In this document: positions 16,041 to 23,973 of the stretch, one piece after another
How positions within the stretch are numbered: the first letter of the stretch is position 1
How the letters are laid out: every line of letters starts with the position of its first letter
From: Burkholderia anthina
GTDB lineage: Bacteria; Pseudomonadota; Gammaproteobacteria; Burkholderiales; Burkholderiaceae
Direction: 5' to 3'
Length of the DNA: 64,000 nt
Assembly: GCF_001547525.1 (NCBI RefSeq)
Contig: NZ_CM003768.1
Coordinates: 2,108,001-2,172,000, forward strand
Program-made: the position numbers and the translations under genes
The notes under the pieces: model-generated
What the model was told of the DNA's origin: nothing
Seen by the model: the letters and a program-made list of their open reading frames with translations, nothing else
The model's database searches: none

Positions 16041-16943
16041 ATGGAACTGAGGCAGTTGCGCTACTTCGTGGCCGTTGCCGAGGAGCTGCATTTCGGGCGC
16101 GCGGCGAAGCGCCTGTTCATCTCGCAGCCGGCGCTGAGTTTCGACATCCGCAAGTTCGAGGACGCGCTCGGCGTGCAGCTCTTTTCGCGCACCAACAAGA
16201 CGGTCGCGCTGACCAACGCGGGCGAGGTGCTGCTCGGCGAGGCGCGCCGGCTGCTGCTGCAGGCGGACGAAGCGGAGCGCCTGACGGTGCGCTCCGCGTC
16301 GGGGCTCGCGGGCCGGCTGCGGATCGGCTTCGTCCACTCGATGCTGTATCGCGGGCTGCCGGACGCGGTGCGGCGCTTCGAGGCCGACTATCCGGGCGTC
16401 GAGGTCGTGTTGAGCGAGATGAACACGCACGCGCAGGTGCAGGCGATCCAGCGCGGCCAGATCGATCTCGGCTATGCGCACTGGGGCCACTTCCCGCCCG
16501 ACGTCGAATCGGCGCCCGTCTATGCGGAGCCGTTCGTGTGCTGCCTGCCGGCCGCGCATCCGCTCGCGCGGCGCAGGCAGGTCGCGCTCGCCACGCTCGC
16601 GACGGAACCGTTCATCCTGTTTCCGCGCGACGCCGCGCCGCACTATCACGACCTGATCATCGCGCAGTGCGTGAACGCGGGGTTCAGTCCGCTGATCCGC
16701 CACGAGGCGCGGCTATGGCAGACGATCCTGTCGATGATCGAGTTCGGAATGGGCATCGCGCTGGTGCCGCAGGTGCTGCAGCGGGCGAAAAGCGAACGGC
16801 TCGCGTTCGTGCCGCTGAAGGATGCGTCGCTCGAATCGCGCACGCTCGCGCTGAAACGCAGCGGCACCGCCGAACCGGTGGCGCTGCGCTTTGCCGGCTA
16901 CGTGCGCGCATCGATCGACGCGCTGCCCGCGCTCGCGGGCTGA
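16041..16943 (+). CDS. LysR-family transcriptional regulator
   Basis: A 300-residue LTTR. The N-terminal winged helix-turn-helix (MELRQLRYFVAVAEELHFGR, then AAKRLFISQPALSFDIRKFE) is of the CatR/BenM-like type. The C-terminal effector-binding domain begins near residue 90 (GLAGRLRIGFVHSMLYRGLP). The ATG at 16041 follows GGGAGGAGACACC, a strong ribosome binding site. It is divergent from the acyl-CoA dehydrogenase/CoA-transferase operon and most likely its local regulator, responding to a pathway intermediate. Confidence 0.92.
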   Translation: MELRQLRYFVAVAEELHFGRAAKRLFISQPALSFDIRKFEDALGVQLFSRTNKTVALTNAGEVLLGEARRLLLQADEAERLTVRSASGLAGRLRIGFVHSMLYRGLPDAVRRFEADYPGVEVVLSEMNTHAQVQAIQRGQIDLGYAHWGHFPPDVESAPVYAEPFVCCLPAAHPLARRRQVALATLATEPFILFPRDAAPHYHDLIIAQCVNAGFSPLIRHEARLWQTILSMIEFGMGIALVPQVLQRAKSERLAFVPLKDASLESRTLALKRSGTAEPVALRFAGYVRASIDALPALAG

Positions 16944-17000
16944 GCGCGCGGCGCGTGCAGTGGCGTTGGCCGCTGTTTGAAAAAAATTTGCACAAAGGGC

Positions 17001-17029
17001 TTTACGAACCCCAAAAGCTCTGACATAAT
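17001..17029 (+). promoter_or_regulatory. Sigma-70 promoter of tRNA-Val
   Basis: -35 TTTACG (17001-17006) and -10 CATAAT (17024-17029) are separated by exactly 17 bp. The tRNA begins 14 bp after the -10 box. Confidence 0.75.
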
Positions 17030-17042
17030 TTGATTCTTCTTT

Positions 17043-17117
17043 GGGCGGTTAGCTCAGCGGTAGAGCACTGCCTTCACACGGCAGGGGTCACTGGTTCGAT
17101 CCCAGTACCGCCCACCA
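17043..17117 (+). tRNA. tRNA-Val (anticodon CAC)
   Basis: A complete cloverleaf. Acceptor GGGCGGT pairs with ACCGCCC, the D arm carries AGCTCAGCGGTAGAGC, the anticodon stem is CTGCC/GGCAG with loop TTCACAC (anticodon CAC, reads GTG), and the T arm is CTGGTTCGATCCCAG. The CCA end is encoded. A terminator follows nine bases later. Confidence 0.97.
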
Positions 17118-17125
17118 AAGAATTC

Positions 17126-17157
17126 AAGGGCCTGCGTCTCACGACGCAGGCCCTTTT
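17126..17157 (+). terminator. Terminator after tRNA-Val
   Basis: Stem AAGGGCCTGCGTC / GACGCAGGCCCTT with a four-base loop, ending in TTTT. Directly follows the tRNA. Confidence 0.88.
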
Positions 17158-17232
17158 CGTTTTGGCGTCGCGCGTGTCCTGCACGACGCGGCGCCACGTC
17201 ATGCGCCGCCGCGTCCGCTCGCAGGTAACGCC

Positions 17233-18627
17233 TTACCGCACGTCCCCCACCCGCTGCGCCGTCGCATCGAATGCACGCCTCGCCTTGTCGACGATCTCGT
17301 CGACCTCCGCCTCGCGAATCACGAGCGGCGGCGACAGCAGCATCCGGTCGCCGGTCGCGCGCATGATCAGGTTGCCGTTGAAACAGAAGTCGCGGCAGAT
17401 CGTGCCGATATCGACATTCGCATCGAACCGCTCGCGCCGCACACGATCGCGCGCAAGCTGAATGCCCGCGACGAGCCCTGCCCCGGCAATCTCCCCGACG
17501 ATCGGATGATCGCCCAGCGCGTCGCGCAGCCGGCGCTGGAAATACGGCCCGATCTCGTGCTTCACGCGCTCGACGATCCCTTCGTCGCGCAGCAGCTTCA
17601 GGTTCGCGACCGCGACGGCCGCCGCCACCGGGTGGCCCGAATACGTGAGGCCGTGGTTGAATTCGCCGTTGTCGATGATCGGGCGCGCGACGCGCTCGTG
17701 TATGCCCACCGCGCCCATCGGTACGTAGCCCGACGTCAGGCCCTTCGCCATCGTGATCAGGTCCGGCTCGAAGCCGAAGTGCTGATGCGCGAACCATTCG
17801 CCGGTGCGCCCGAACCCGCCGATCACCTCGTCGGCCACCAGCAGGATGTCGTACTTGCGGCAGATCCGCTGGATTTCCGGCCAGTACGTCGACGGCGGGA
17901 AGATCACGCCGCCCGCGCCCTGGAACGGCTCGCCGATGAACGCCGCGACGTTCTCCGCGCCGAGTTCGAGGATCTTCGCTTCGAGCTGCCGCGCGCGCGC
18001 GAGGCCGAACGCTTCGGGCGTCTCGCCTGCTTGCGCTTCGCCGAAGAAATACGGCTGGTCGATATGCACGATGTGCTCGACCTTCGACGGCATCTGCTCG
18101 TGCATGTAGCCCATGCCGCCGAGCGTGCCGCCCGCGATCGTCGAGCCGTGATAGCCGTTCCTGCGCGAGATCACGTATTTCTTCTGCGGCTTGCCCTGCA
18201 CGCGCCAGTACTGGTGCACGAGGCGCAGCACGGTGTCGTTGCCTTCCGAGCCGCTGTTGCAGTAGAAGAAGTGGTTGAAGCCGGCCGGTGTCACTTCCGC
18301 GAGCATCGCGGAAAGCTCGATCACCGGCGGGTGCGTGGTCTTGAAGAACGTGTTGTAGAACGGCAGTTCCTGGATCTGGCGATACGCGGCGTCGGCGAGC
18401 TCCTTGCGGCCGTAGCCGACGTTCACGCACCACAGGCCGGCCATCCCGTCGATGATCTTGTTGCCGTCCGAATCCCACAGGTAGACGCCGTCGGCCTTCA
18501 CGATCACGCGGCTGCCGGCGCGATTGAGCGCGCCCATGTCCGAGAACGGGTGGATGTGGTGCGCGGCGTCCAGCGCGCGATATTCGGCGGTCGAGTACTG
18601 CGAAAGTGCTTCGTTTCGATCGGTCAT
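17233..18627 (-). CDS. Class III omega-aminotransferase (putrescine:pyruvate type, SpuC-like)
   Basis: A 464-residue PLP-dependent transaminase that most likely moves the amino group of putrescine or a related diamine to pyruvate. Diagnostic blocks are NSGSEGNDTVLRL (PLP phosphate loop, near residue 120), NGYHGSTIAGG, DEVIGGFGRTGEW near 270, and the PLP lysine in MAKGLTSGYVPMGAV near residue 300. It is the last gene in a three-gene unit with gamma-glutamylputrescine synthetase and gamma-glutamyl-GABA hydrolase, which is strong context for polyamine breakdown. Related enzymes also use taurine or beta-alanine, so the preferred amine is inferred. Confidence 0.9.
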   Translation of the reverse strand: MTDRNEALSQYSTAEYRALDAAHHIHPFSDMGALNRAGSRVIVKADGVYLWDSDGNKIIDGMAGLWCVNVGYGRKELADAAYRQIQELPFYNTFFKTTHPPVIELSAMLAEVTPAGFNHFFYCNSGSEGNDTVLRLVHQYWRVQGKPQKKYVISRRNGYHGSTIAGGTLGGMGYMHEQMPSKVEHIVHIDQPYFFGEAQAGETPEAFGLARARQLEAKILELGAENVAAFIGEPFQGAGGVIFPPSTYWPEIQRICRKYDILLVADEVIGGFGRTGEWFAHQHFGFEPDLITMAKGLTSGYVPMGAVGIHERVARPIIDNGEFNHGLTYSGHPVAAAVAVANLKLLRDEGIVERVKHEIGPYFQRRLRDALGDHPIVGEIAGAGLVAGIQLARDRVRRERFDANVDIGTICRDFCFNGNLIMRATGDRMLLSPPLVIREAEVDEIVDKARRAFDATAQRVGDVR

Positions 18628-18655
18628 GTTTTCTCCGTCAAACAGCGCCGCACGC

Positions 18656-19993
18656 TTACACGTGCAGCAGCAGGTGCCTGCGTTCCCACGAGCTGATCAC
18701 GCGGAAGAACGCTTCGTATTCGGTTTCCTTCAACGCCAGATAGGCCTTCACGAACTTGTCGCCGAGGATGCCGGCAAGCGGCTCGCACGCGGCCATCAGC
18801 GAGATGCCTTCCTCGAGGTTGCGCGGCAGTTGGTACGGCAGGTCGTAGCCGTCGGATGCGATCGGCTCGGTCGGCGCGAGCTGTTGCGTGATGCCGAGAT
18901 AGCCGGCGGCGAGCGTCGCCGCAAGCGCGAGGTACGGGTTGCAGTCGACACCCGGAATCCGGTTCTCGATGCGTCGAGCGACGGGGCTCGACTGCGGAAT
19001 GCGAAAGCCCACCGTGCGGTTGTCGTACCCCCACTGCACGTTGATCGGCGCGGCCATGAAGCGCGACAGGCGGCGATACGAGTTGATGTACGGCGCGAAG
19101 ATCGGCATCAGCGCCGGCGTGTACTTCTGCAGCCCCGCGAGATAGCTGTGAAACAGCGGCGACACGACCCCGCCTTCGTCGGCGAACAGGTTGCGGCCGG
19201 TGCGCGCATCGGCGAGACTCTGATGGATGTGCATCGCGGAGCCCGGCTCGCCCTCCATCGGCTTGGCCATGAACGTCGCATACATGTTGTGGCGCAGCGC
19301 GGCCTCGCGCACGGTGCGCTTGAACAGGAACACCTGGTCGGCCAGCGACAGCGCATCGCCGTGCACGAAGTTGATCTCCATCTGCGCGGCGCCGACTTCG
19401 TGAATCAGCGTCTCGATATCGAGGCCCTGCATTTCGCAGTACTCGTAGATATCCTCGAACAGCGGATCGAACTCGTTGACGGCCTCGATCGAATACGACT
19501 GGCGGCCCGTTTCCGCCCGCCCCGTGCGGCCGACGGGCGGACGCAGCGGCAAGTCGGGATCGGCGTTCATGTCGACCAGATAGAACTCCAGCTCGGGTGC
19601 GACGACGGGCGTCCAGCCCTTCGCCTTGTACAGGTCGAGCACGCGGCGCAGCACGTAGCGCGGCGAGATCTCGACCGGCGAGCCGTCGAAGTGCACGCAG
19701 TCGTGGATCACCTGCGCGGTCGGGTCGACGGCCCACGGGATCAGGCAGATCGTCGACGGATCGGGCACGCACACCATGTCGGGGTCGGTCACGCCGGTGA
19801 GCGACCCATCTTCCGGATAGTCGCCGGTGACGGTCTGCACCATCACGGCCTGCGGCAGGCGCATCGACTCGCCGGATTCGAACTTGTTGCGCGGAATGAT
19901 CTTGCCGCGCGCGATGCCGGCCATGTCGGGAATGATCGCCTCGACTTCGGTAATGCGGTGCTGACGCAGGAATTCGCTCAGTTCGGGTTGCAT
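18656..19993 (-). CDS. puuA: Gamma-glutamylputrescine synthetase (glutamine synthetase fold)
   Basis: A 445-residue glutamine-synthetase-family ligase that joins glutamate to putrescine. It lacks the adenylylation-loop style of GlnA and has PuuA/SpuI-type sequence: EAIIPDMAGIARGKIIPR near residue 20, the GSAMHIHQSLAD catalytic/ATP block near 255, and NRIPGVDCNPYLALAATLA near 350. It lies 12 bp after the hydrolase gene, within one operon. The first ATG matches the conserved N-terminus (MQPELSEFLRQHRITEVEAI). Confidence in the family is high; the exact amine is inferred from the neighbours. Confidence 0.9.
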   Translation of the reverse strand: MQPELSEFLRQHRITEVEAIIPDMAGIARGKIIPRNKFESGESMRLPQAVMVQTVTGDYPEDGSLTGVTDPDMVCVPDPSTICLIPWAVDPTAQVIHDCVHFDGSPVEISPRYVLRRVLDLYKAKGWTPVVAPELEFYLVDMNADPDLPLRPPVGRTGRAETGRQSYSIEAVNEFDPLFEDIYEYCEMQGLDIETLIHEVGAAQMEINFVHGDALSLADQVFLFKRTVREAALRHNMYATFMAKPMEGEPGSAMHIHQSLADARTGRNLFADEGGVVSPLFHSYLAGLQKYTPALMPIFAPYINSYRRLSRFMAAPINVQWGYDNRTVGFRIPQSSPVARRIENRIPGVDCNPYLALAATLAAGYLGITQQLAPTEPIASDGYDLPYQLPRNLEEGISLMAACEPLAGILGDKFVKAYLALKETEYEAFFRVISSWERRHLLLHV

Positions 19994-20004
19994 GATCGGT
20001 CTCG

Positions 20005-20817
20005 TTAGTCGATATCGATGTCGGATGCGGCCGGCGACGGTGTCGCGCCGCCGGCCGCATGAAGGCGGTGCGCCATCCGCGCGCGGCACGCCGCGCCGAA
20101 TGCCGCGAAGATGTCGCGCGACAGCGGCTGCTCCGCGTAGCGCCATTCGGGATGCCACTGCACGCCCAGCGCGAACGCACGCGCGCCGCGCACGCTGACG
20201 GCCTCGACCAGCCCGTCGGGCGCGCTCGCTTCGACGGCAAGCCCTGCGCCCAGGCGCGCGATGCCCTGGTCGTGCAGCGAATTGACCGTCGCCTCGCGCG
20301 CGCCGCGCGCGATCCGCTGCAGCAGGCCGCCCGGCGCGAGCCGCACGACGTGCGCGGGACCGTACTGCCGTTCGAGCGGATCGGCCGGCCGTTCGCGATG
20401 GTCGTCGAAGCCGGTCGTCGCATGCAACCGCTGATGCAGCGTGCCGCCATACGCGACGTTCAGCTCCTGCATGCCGCGGCAGATCGCGAGCACGGGTACG
20501 CCCGCGTCGATCGCCGCACGGATCAGCGGCAACGCGGTCGCATCGCGCGCCGGATCGTGCAGCGTATCGGGCGCGCTCGCGGCGCCGCCGTAATGATGCG
20601 GCTCGACGTTCGAATAGCTGCCGGTCAACAGCAGCCCGTCGACCGCCGCGACGATCGCCTCGGCCGGCTGCCGCGCGCCGAGCGCGGGCAGCACGAACGC
20701 CAGCGCGCCGGCGCCGTCGACGAGCGCGGTGAGGTACTTCTCGCCCGCCGCGTGGTTCGGATGGGCGCCGCGCAGGATGCGGTCGGCGGTGACGGCTACG
20801 ATCGGTCGCGCACGCAT
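20005..20817 (-). CDS. puuD: Gamma-glutamyl-gamma-aminobutyrate hydrolase (class I GATase family)
   Basis: A 270-residue PuuD/peptidase C26 enzyme that releases GABA from gamma-glutamyl-GABA. The catalytic cysteine sits in VLAICRGMQELNVAYGG near residue 110, and the His-Glu pair in GVQWHPEWR near 230. The start at 20817 follows CCGGAGAGACGCCG and gives the family N-terminus MRARPIVAVTADR; an in-frame start 81 bases upstream is less likely. It is the first gene of the polyamine operon. PuuB- and PuuC-type oxidase and aldehyde dehydrogenase genes are absent here and must be elsewhere if the full gamma-glutamyl pathway runs. Confidence 0.9.
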   Translation of the reverse strand: MRARPIVAVTADRILRGAHPNHAAGEKYLTALVDGAGALAFVLPALGARQPAEAIVAAVDGLLLTGSYSNVEPHHYGGAASAPDTLHDPARDATALPLIRAAIDAGVPVLAICRGMQELNVAYGGTLHQRLHATTGFDDHRERPADPLERQYGPAHVVRLAPGGLLQRIARGAREATVNSLHDQGIARLGAGLAVEASAPDGLVEAVSVRGARAFALGVQWHPEWRYAEQPLSRDIFAAFGAACRARMAHRLHAAGGATPSPAASDIDID

Positions 20818-21239
20818 CGGCGTCTCTCCGGTAATCGTGCACGACACGCTCGTGCGCGCAACGACGCAGGTTTGCTGGTACGCCGCACGCGCGTGCAATC
20901 GCGCCGCGCCAGCGCAGGCGCGGTCCCGCCGCGCGGACGGTGCGGCAACAGGCGGTACGACCCGGGACGGAAGCGGAAAGGGACGCTAGGGCAACAACGA
21001 CGCGCTGCCGTCGCACTGCACCGCGCTGAACAGGTGCACGGTCACGAGATTGAAGCGGCGCGGGCCGCGATGGGAAATGGCGAAGAAACGAGGCTCGCGT
21101 AACGGGGCGGCGCGCGTGCCGCGATCAGCATGCCGGTTCGGCCCGGCCTGAGGCGGCGCGCCCGCCGACGGACTTCGCGTCCGGCGTATCGAAGGGCTGG
21201 CGGCTTTCACGATCGTACTCGACTGACTGATGGAGGCAG

Positions 21240-21271
21240 GACACGTGTCGCAATGCCGCGTGGCGACACGT
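21240..21271. other. Palindrome cluster in the 20818-21544 intergenic region
   Basis: The 10-bp palindrome GACACGTGTC (21240-21249) is followed by a second copy of one arm, so that ACGTGTCGC (21243-21251) and GCGACACGT (21263-21271) form a 9-bp hairpin with an 11-base loop. It lies about 420 bp upstream of the polyamine operon. The rest of this 727-bp gap holds another short palindrome (GGCCATC-gtc-GATGGCC near 21310) and an AT-rich stretch near 21360-21380. No gene is supportable in it. Confidence 0.4.
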
Positions 21272-21422
21272 CAGCAAGATGTCTCGCGCGCATTCCGGCG
21301 CAGGCCGGCCATCGTCGATGGCCTCGCCGCCGGTGCGCGCGTGACGACTTCCTGACATTCAGCTTATATCACCTAAAAATTGCGTCAACTTTTCAGGGGC
21401 CGATGACGACACCGATCAGATG

Positions 21423-21458
21423 AAAAAAACGGCATCGATCCGCGCGATCGATGCCGTT
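21423..21458 (-). terminator. Rho-independent terminator ending the hut operon
   Basis: Stem AACGGCATCGATC / GATCGATGCCGTT with a CGCGC loop. On the minus strand it is followed by a run of seven T. It lies 87 bp beyond the hutG stop, closing the hut operon. Confidence 0.9.
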
Positions 21459-21544
21459 TTGTGCATTGCATCGGCTTGCCGGCTACGGGCCGGCGGGGCA
21501 GGACGCGCCCTCGCGCCGCGCCGCCGCATCGTGGCGGCTCGTGC

Positions 21545-22342
21545 TCAGCGATGCGCGAGCGCGGTTTCGACGAGCGTCCGCAGCAGCGGCACGATCCGCG
21601 CGGCACGCGCTTCGTCGTACGCGTACGGACGCGTCTCTTCCATGTAGGTGATCTGCGACAGTTCGAGCTGCACGGCCTCGACGCCGGTCGAGGGCACGCC
21701 ATAGTGACGCGTGATGTAGCCGCCCTTGAAGCGCCCGTTCGCGACGGCCGTGTAGCCGCCGTGCGCGAGCACGCGCGCAGCCAGCGCCTCCGCGAGACCG
21801 GGCGCCGCGCTTGCGCCGCTCGACGTGCCGAAGTTGAAGTCCGGCAGGCGGCCGTCGAAGAAACGCGGCACGTGCGAGCGGATCGAATGCGCTTCCCACA
21901 CGAGCACGCGGCCGTGTTCGCCCTTCAGGCGCGCGATCTCGCGTTGCAGCGCGTCGTGATACGGCAGCCAGTAGCGGTCGCGGCGACGCATGATCTCGTC
22001 GTTGCCGGGCAGCGCATTCGCCGGATACAGCGGCGCCTTGTCGAACGTATCGACCGGCACGAGCCCCGTCGTGTCCTGCCCCGGATACAGGTTCTCGTTG
22101 TCGGGCGGACGGTTCAGGTCGACGACGTAACGCGCGTGCGACGGCACGAGGATCGATGCGCCGAGTTCGGCCGCGAAGCCGTACAGTCGCTCGAGATGCC
22201 AGTCGCAATCGTCGACGAAGCGCGCGTCGGGCGTCATCGTCGCGGCGATGTCGTCGGGAATGTGCGTGCCCGCGTGCGGAATCGAGATCAGCAGCGGCAA
22301 CGTGCCCTGCTTCAGCGTGAATACAGCCGGTTGTTCAGTCAT
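21545..22342 (-). CDS. hutG: N-formylglutamate deformylase
   Basis: A 265-residue N-formylglutamate amidohydrolase, the last step of the five-step histidine pathway, giving glutamate and formate. The family start PLLISIPHAGTHIP (residues 15-29) and metal-ligand-type segments (DDCDWHLERLY, LVWEAHSIRS) are present. It is the last gene of the hut operon, 57 bp after hutF and followed by a strong terminator. Its pairing with hutF shows that formamide is not released directly and ammonia is removed first. Confidence 0.94.
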   Translation of the reverse strand: MTEQPAVFTLKQGTLPLLISIPHAGTHIPDDIAATMTPDARFVDDCDWHLERLYGFAAELGASILVPSHARYVVDLNRPPDNENLYPGQDTTGLVPVDTFDKAPLYPANALPGNDEIMRRRDRYWLPYHDALQREIARLKGEHGRVLVWEAHSIRSHVPRFFDGRLPDFNFGTSSGASAAPGLAEALAARVLAHGGYTAVANGRFKGGYITRHYGVPSTGVEAVQLELSQITYMEETRPYAYDEARAARIVPLLRTLVETALAHR

Positions 22343-22399
22343 GTCGCCTCACCGTAAGAGTCTGCCGGCGCGCGCATGCGGCGCGCCGGTTGCCGCGCG

Positions 22400-23776
22400 T
22401 CAGCGCAGCAATTGCGCCAGCGCGGCGCGGTAGTCGGCATACGCGGCGGCTTCGTCGCGATGGCGGCGGCCGCTTACGACGCGCTCGCCGCCCGTATAGA
22501 CGTCGAGCACCGGCGTCTCGCCGTGCTCGGCGAACACGATGCCCGACAGCCAGGCCGCGCTGCCGTGTTCGGCGATCGCCGGATGGTCGGGATCGAGCAC
22601 GAGCCAGTCGGCGCGACTGCCTGCGCGCAGCGCGCCGATGCGCCGCCCGCTCGCCTGCGCGCCGCCCGCGAGCGACGCGTCGAACAGGCGATCGGCGACG
22701 TGCGCCTGCGATTCGCTCGCCAGCACGTTGCGCGCGCGATGCACGAGCCGCTGCCCGTATTCGAGCAGGCGCAGCTCCGAGCGCCACTCGACCGAGGCGT
22801 GGCTGTCCGAGCCGACGCCGATCACGCCGCCTTGCGCGAGATAGTCGACGGCCGGGAACACGCCGTCGCCGAGGTTCGCTTCGGTCGTCAGGCACAGCCC
22901 GGCGACCGCGCGACGCTTCGCGAGCGCCGCCGTCTCGGCCTCATCGACGTGCGTGGCGTGCACGAGGCACCAGCGCGCATCGACGTCGAATCGATCGAGC
23001 AGCCATTGCACGGGACGTGCGCCGTAAGCGCGCACGCAATCGTCGACCTCGGCCGTCTGCTCGGCGATGTGGATATGCACCGGCGCATCGTCGGGCAACC
23101 CGTCGAGCAGCGCACGCAGCCCGTTCTCGGACACCGCGCGCAGCGAATGCGGCGCGACGCCGTAGCGCAGCCCGCCATGCTCGGGCGCCGTGCGACGCAT
23201 CGCGTCGAGCAGCTCGAGCACGCCGTCGGGCGTGTTGATGAAACGGCGCTGGTCGTCGCGCGGCGGCTTGTTGCCGAAGCCCGCGAACTGGTACGACACG
23301 GGCAGCATCGTGATGCCGATGCCGGCCGCGCGCGCGGCGTCGACCACGCGCGAGCCGAGCTCGGCGATCCGCGGATAGCGCGAGCCGTCCTGCGCGTGAT
23401 GCACGTAGTGGAATTCGCACACCGACGTGTAGCCGCACTTGAGCATCTCGACGTACAGCCAGCGTGCAATCGCCGCGAGCGCGTCGGGCGTGATCTTCAG
23501 CGCGAAGCGGTACATCAGGTCGCGCCAGCTCCAGAAGCTGTCGGCGGGATTCGCGCGGTATTCGGTGAGCCCCGCCATCGCGCGCTGGAATGCGTGCGAA
23601 TGCAGGTTCGGCATGCCGGGCAGCACCGGCCCGGCCGCGCGCGCGACGCCCGCCGGCGCGTCGGTGTCGGGCGTCACGTCGGTCAGCGTGCCGGCCGCGT
23701 CCCAGCGCAGCAGCACGTTGCGGCGCCAGCCATCGGGCAGGTAGGCATGGTCCGCGAACAACATCGTGTCGGTCAT
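22400..23776 (-). CDS. hutF: Formimidoylglutamate deiminase
   Basis: A 458-residue amidohydrolase-superfamily enzyme converting N-formimino-L-glutamate to N-formyl-L-glutamate plus ammonia. Metal-site features: NLHSHAFQRAMAG near residue 58, VHIHIAEQTAEVDDC near 210, CLVHATHVDEAE near 245 and VGSDSHASVEWRSEL near 300. It is separated from hutI by 197 bp that contain a very strong hairpin. Otherwise it is in line with the operon. Start MTDTMLFADHAYLPDG agrees with family members. Confidence 0.94.
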   Translation of the reverse strand: MTDTMLFADHAYLPDGWRRNVLLRWDAAGTLTDVTPDTDAPAGVARAAGPVLPGMPNLHSHAFQRAMAGLTEYRANPADSFWSWRDLMYRFALKITPDALAAIARWLYVEMLKCGYTSVCEFHYVHHAQDGSRYPRIAELGSRVVDAARAAGIGITMLPVSYQFAGFGNKPPRDDQRRFINTPDGVLELLDAMRRTAPEHGGLRYGVAPHSLRAVSENGLRALLDGLPDDAPVHIHIAEQTAEVDDCVRAYGARPVQWLLDRFDVDARWCLVHATHVDEAETAALAKRRAVAGLCLTTEANLGDGVFPAVDYLAQGGVIGVGSDSHASVEWRSELRLLEYGQRLVHRARNVLASESQAHVADRLFDASLAGGAQASGRRIGALRAGSRADWLVLDPDHPAIAEHGSAAWLSGIVFAEHGETPVLDVYTGGERVVSGRRHRDEAAAYADYRAALAQLLR

Positions 23777-23925
23777 TGCGAGTCCTCATCGACCGGATCC
23801 AGCACGCAAGCGTGTCGTCCGGCCCGGTACCGCGGCCGGCAGGCGCGAGCGCATCGCGCCCGCCCCTGCCTCGCGGCGATCGACCGGAGGGCGCGCTGGC
23901 GCGCCGGGCCCGGTCCCATGCAAGG

Positions 23926-23967
23926 CGTCGGCCGGGCCCGGTCCGTCACGACCCGGCCCGGCCGACG
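23926..23967. other. Strong intra-operon hairpin between hutI and hutF
   Basis: Seventeen-base arms, CGTCGGCCGGGCCCGGT and ACCCGGCCCGGCCGACG, pair with a single mismatch around an 8-base loop. There is no T-tract on the minus strand, so it is not a classical terminator. It could act as an mRNA-stabilising or processing hairpin that sets different levels for hutF/hutG and the upstream genes. Confidence 0.6.
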
Positions 23968-23973
23968 TGAAAC

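Noticed and set aside
17054-18478. Frame on the minus strand ending with a GGRYWDRTSDPCR-like sequence
   Set aside because: That peptide is the reverse translation of tRNA-Val, a common annotation artefact.
18656-19993. Second glutamine synthetase considered as a nitrogen-assimilation GlnA paralogue
   Set aside because: Sequence and operon partners (PuuD-type hydrolase, diamine transaminase) point to gamma-glutamylpolyamine synthesis instead.
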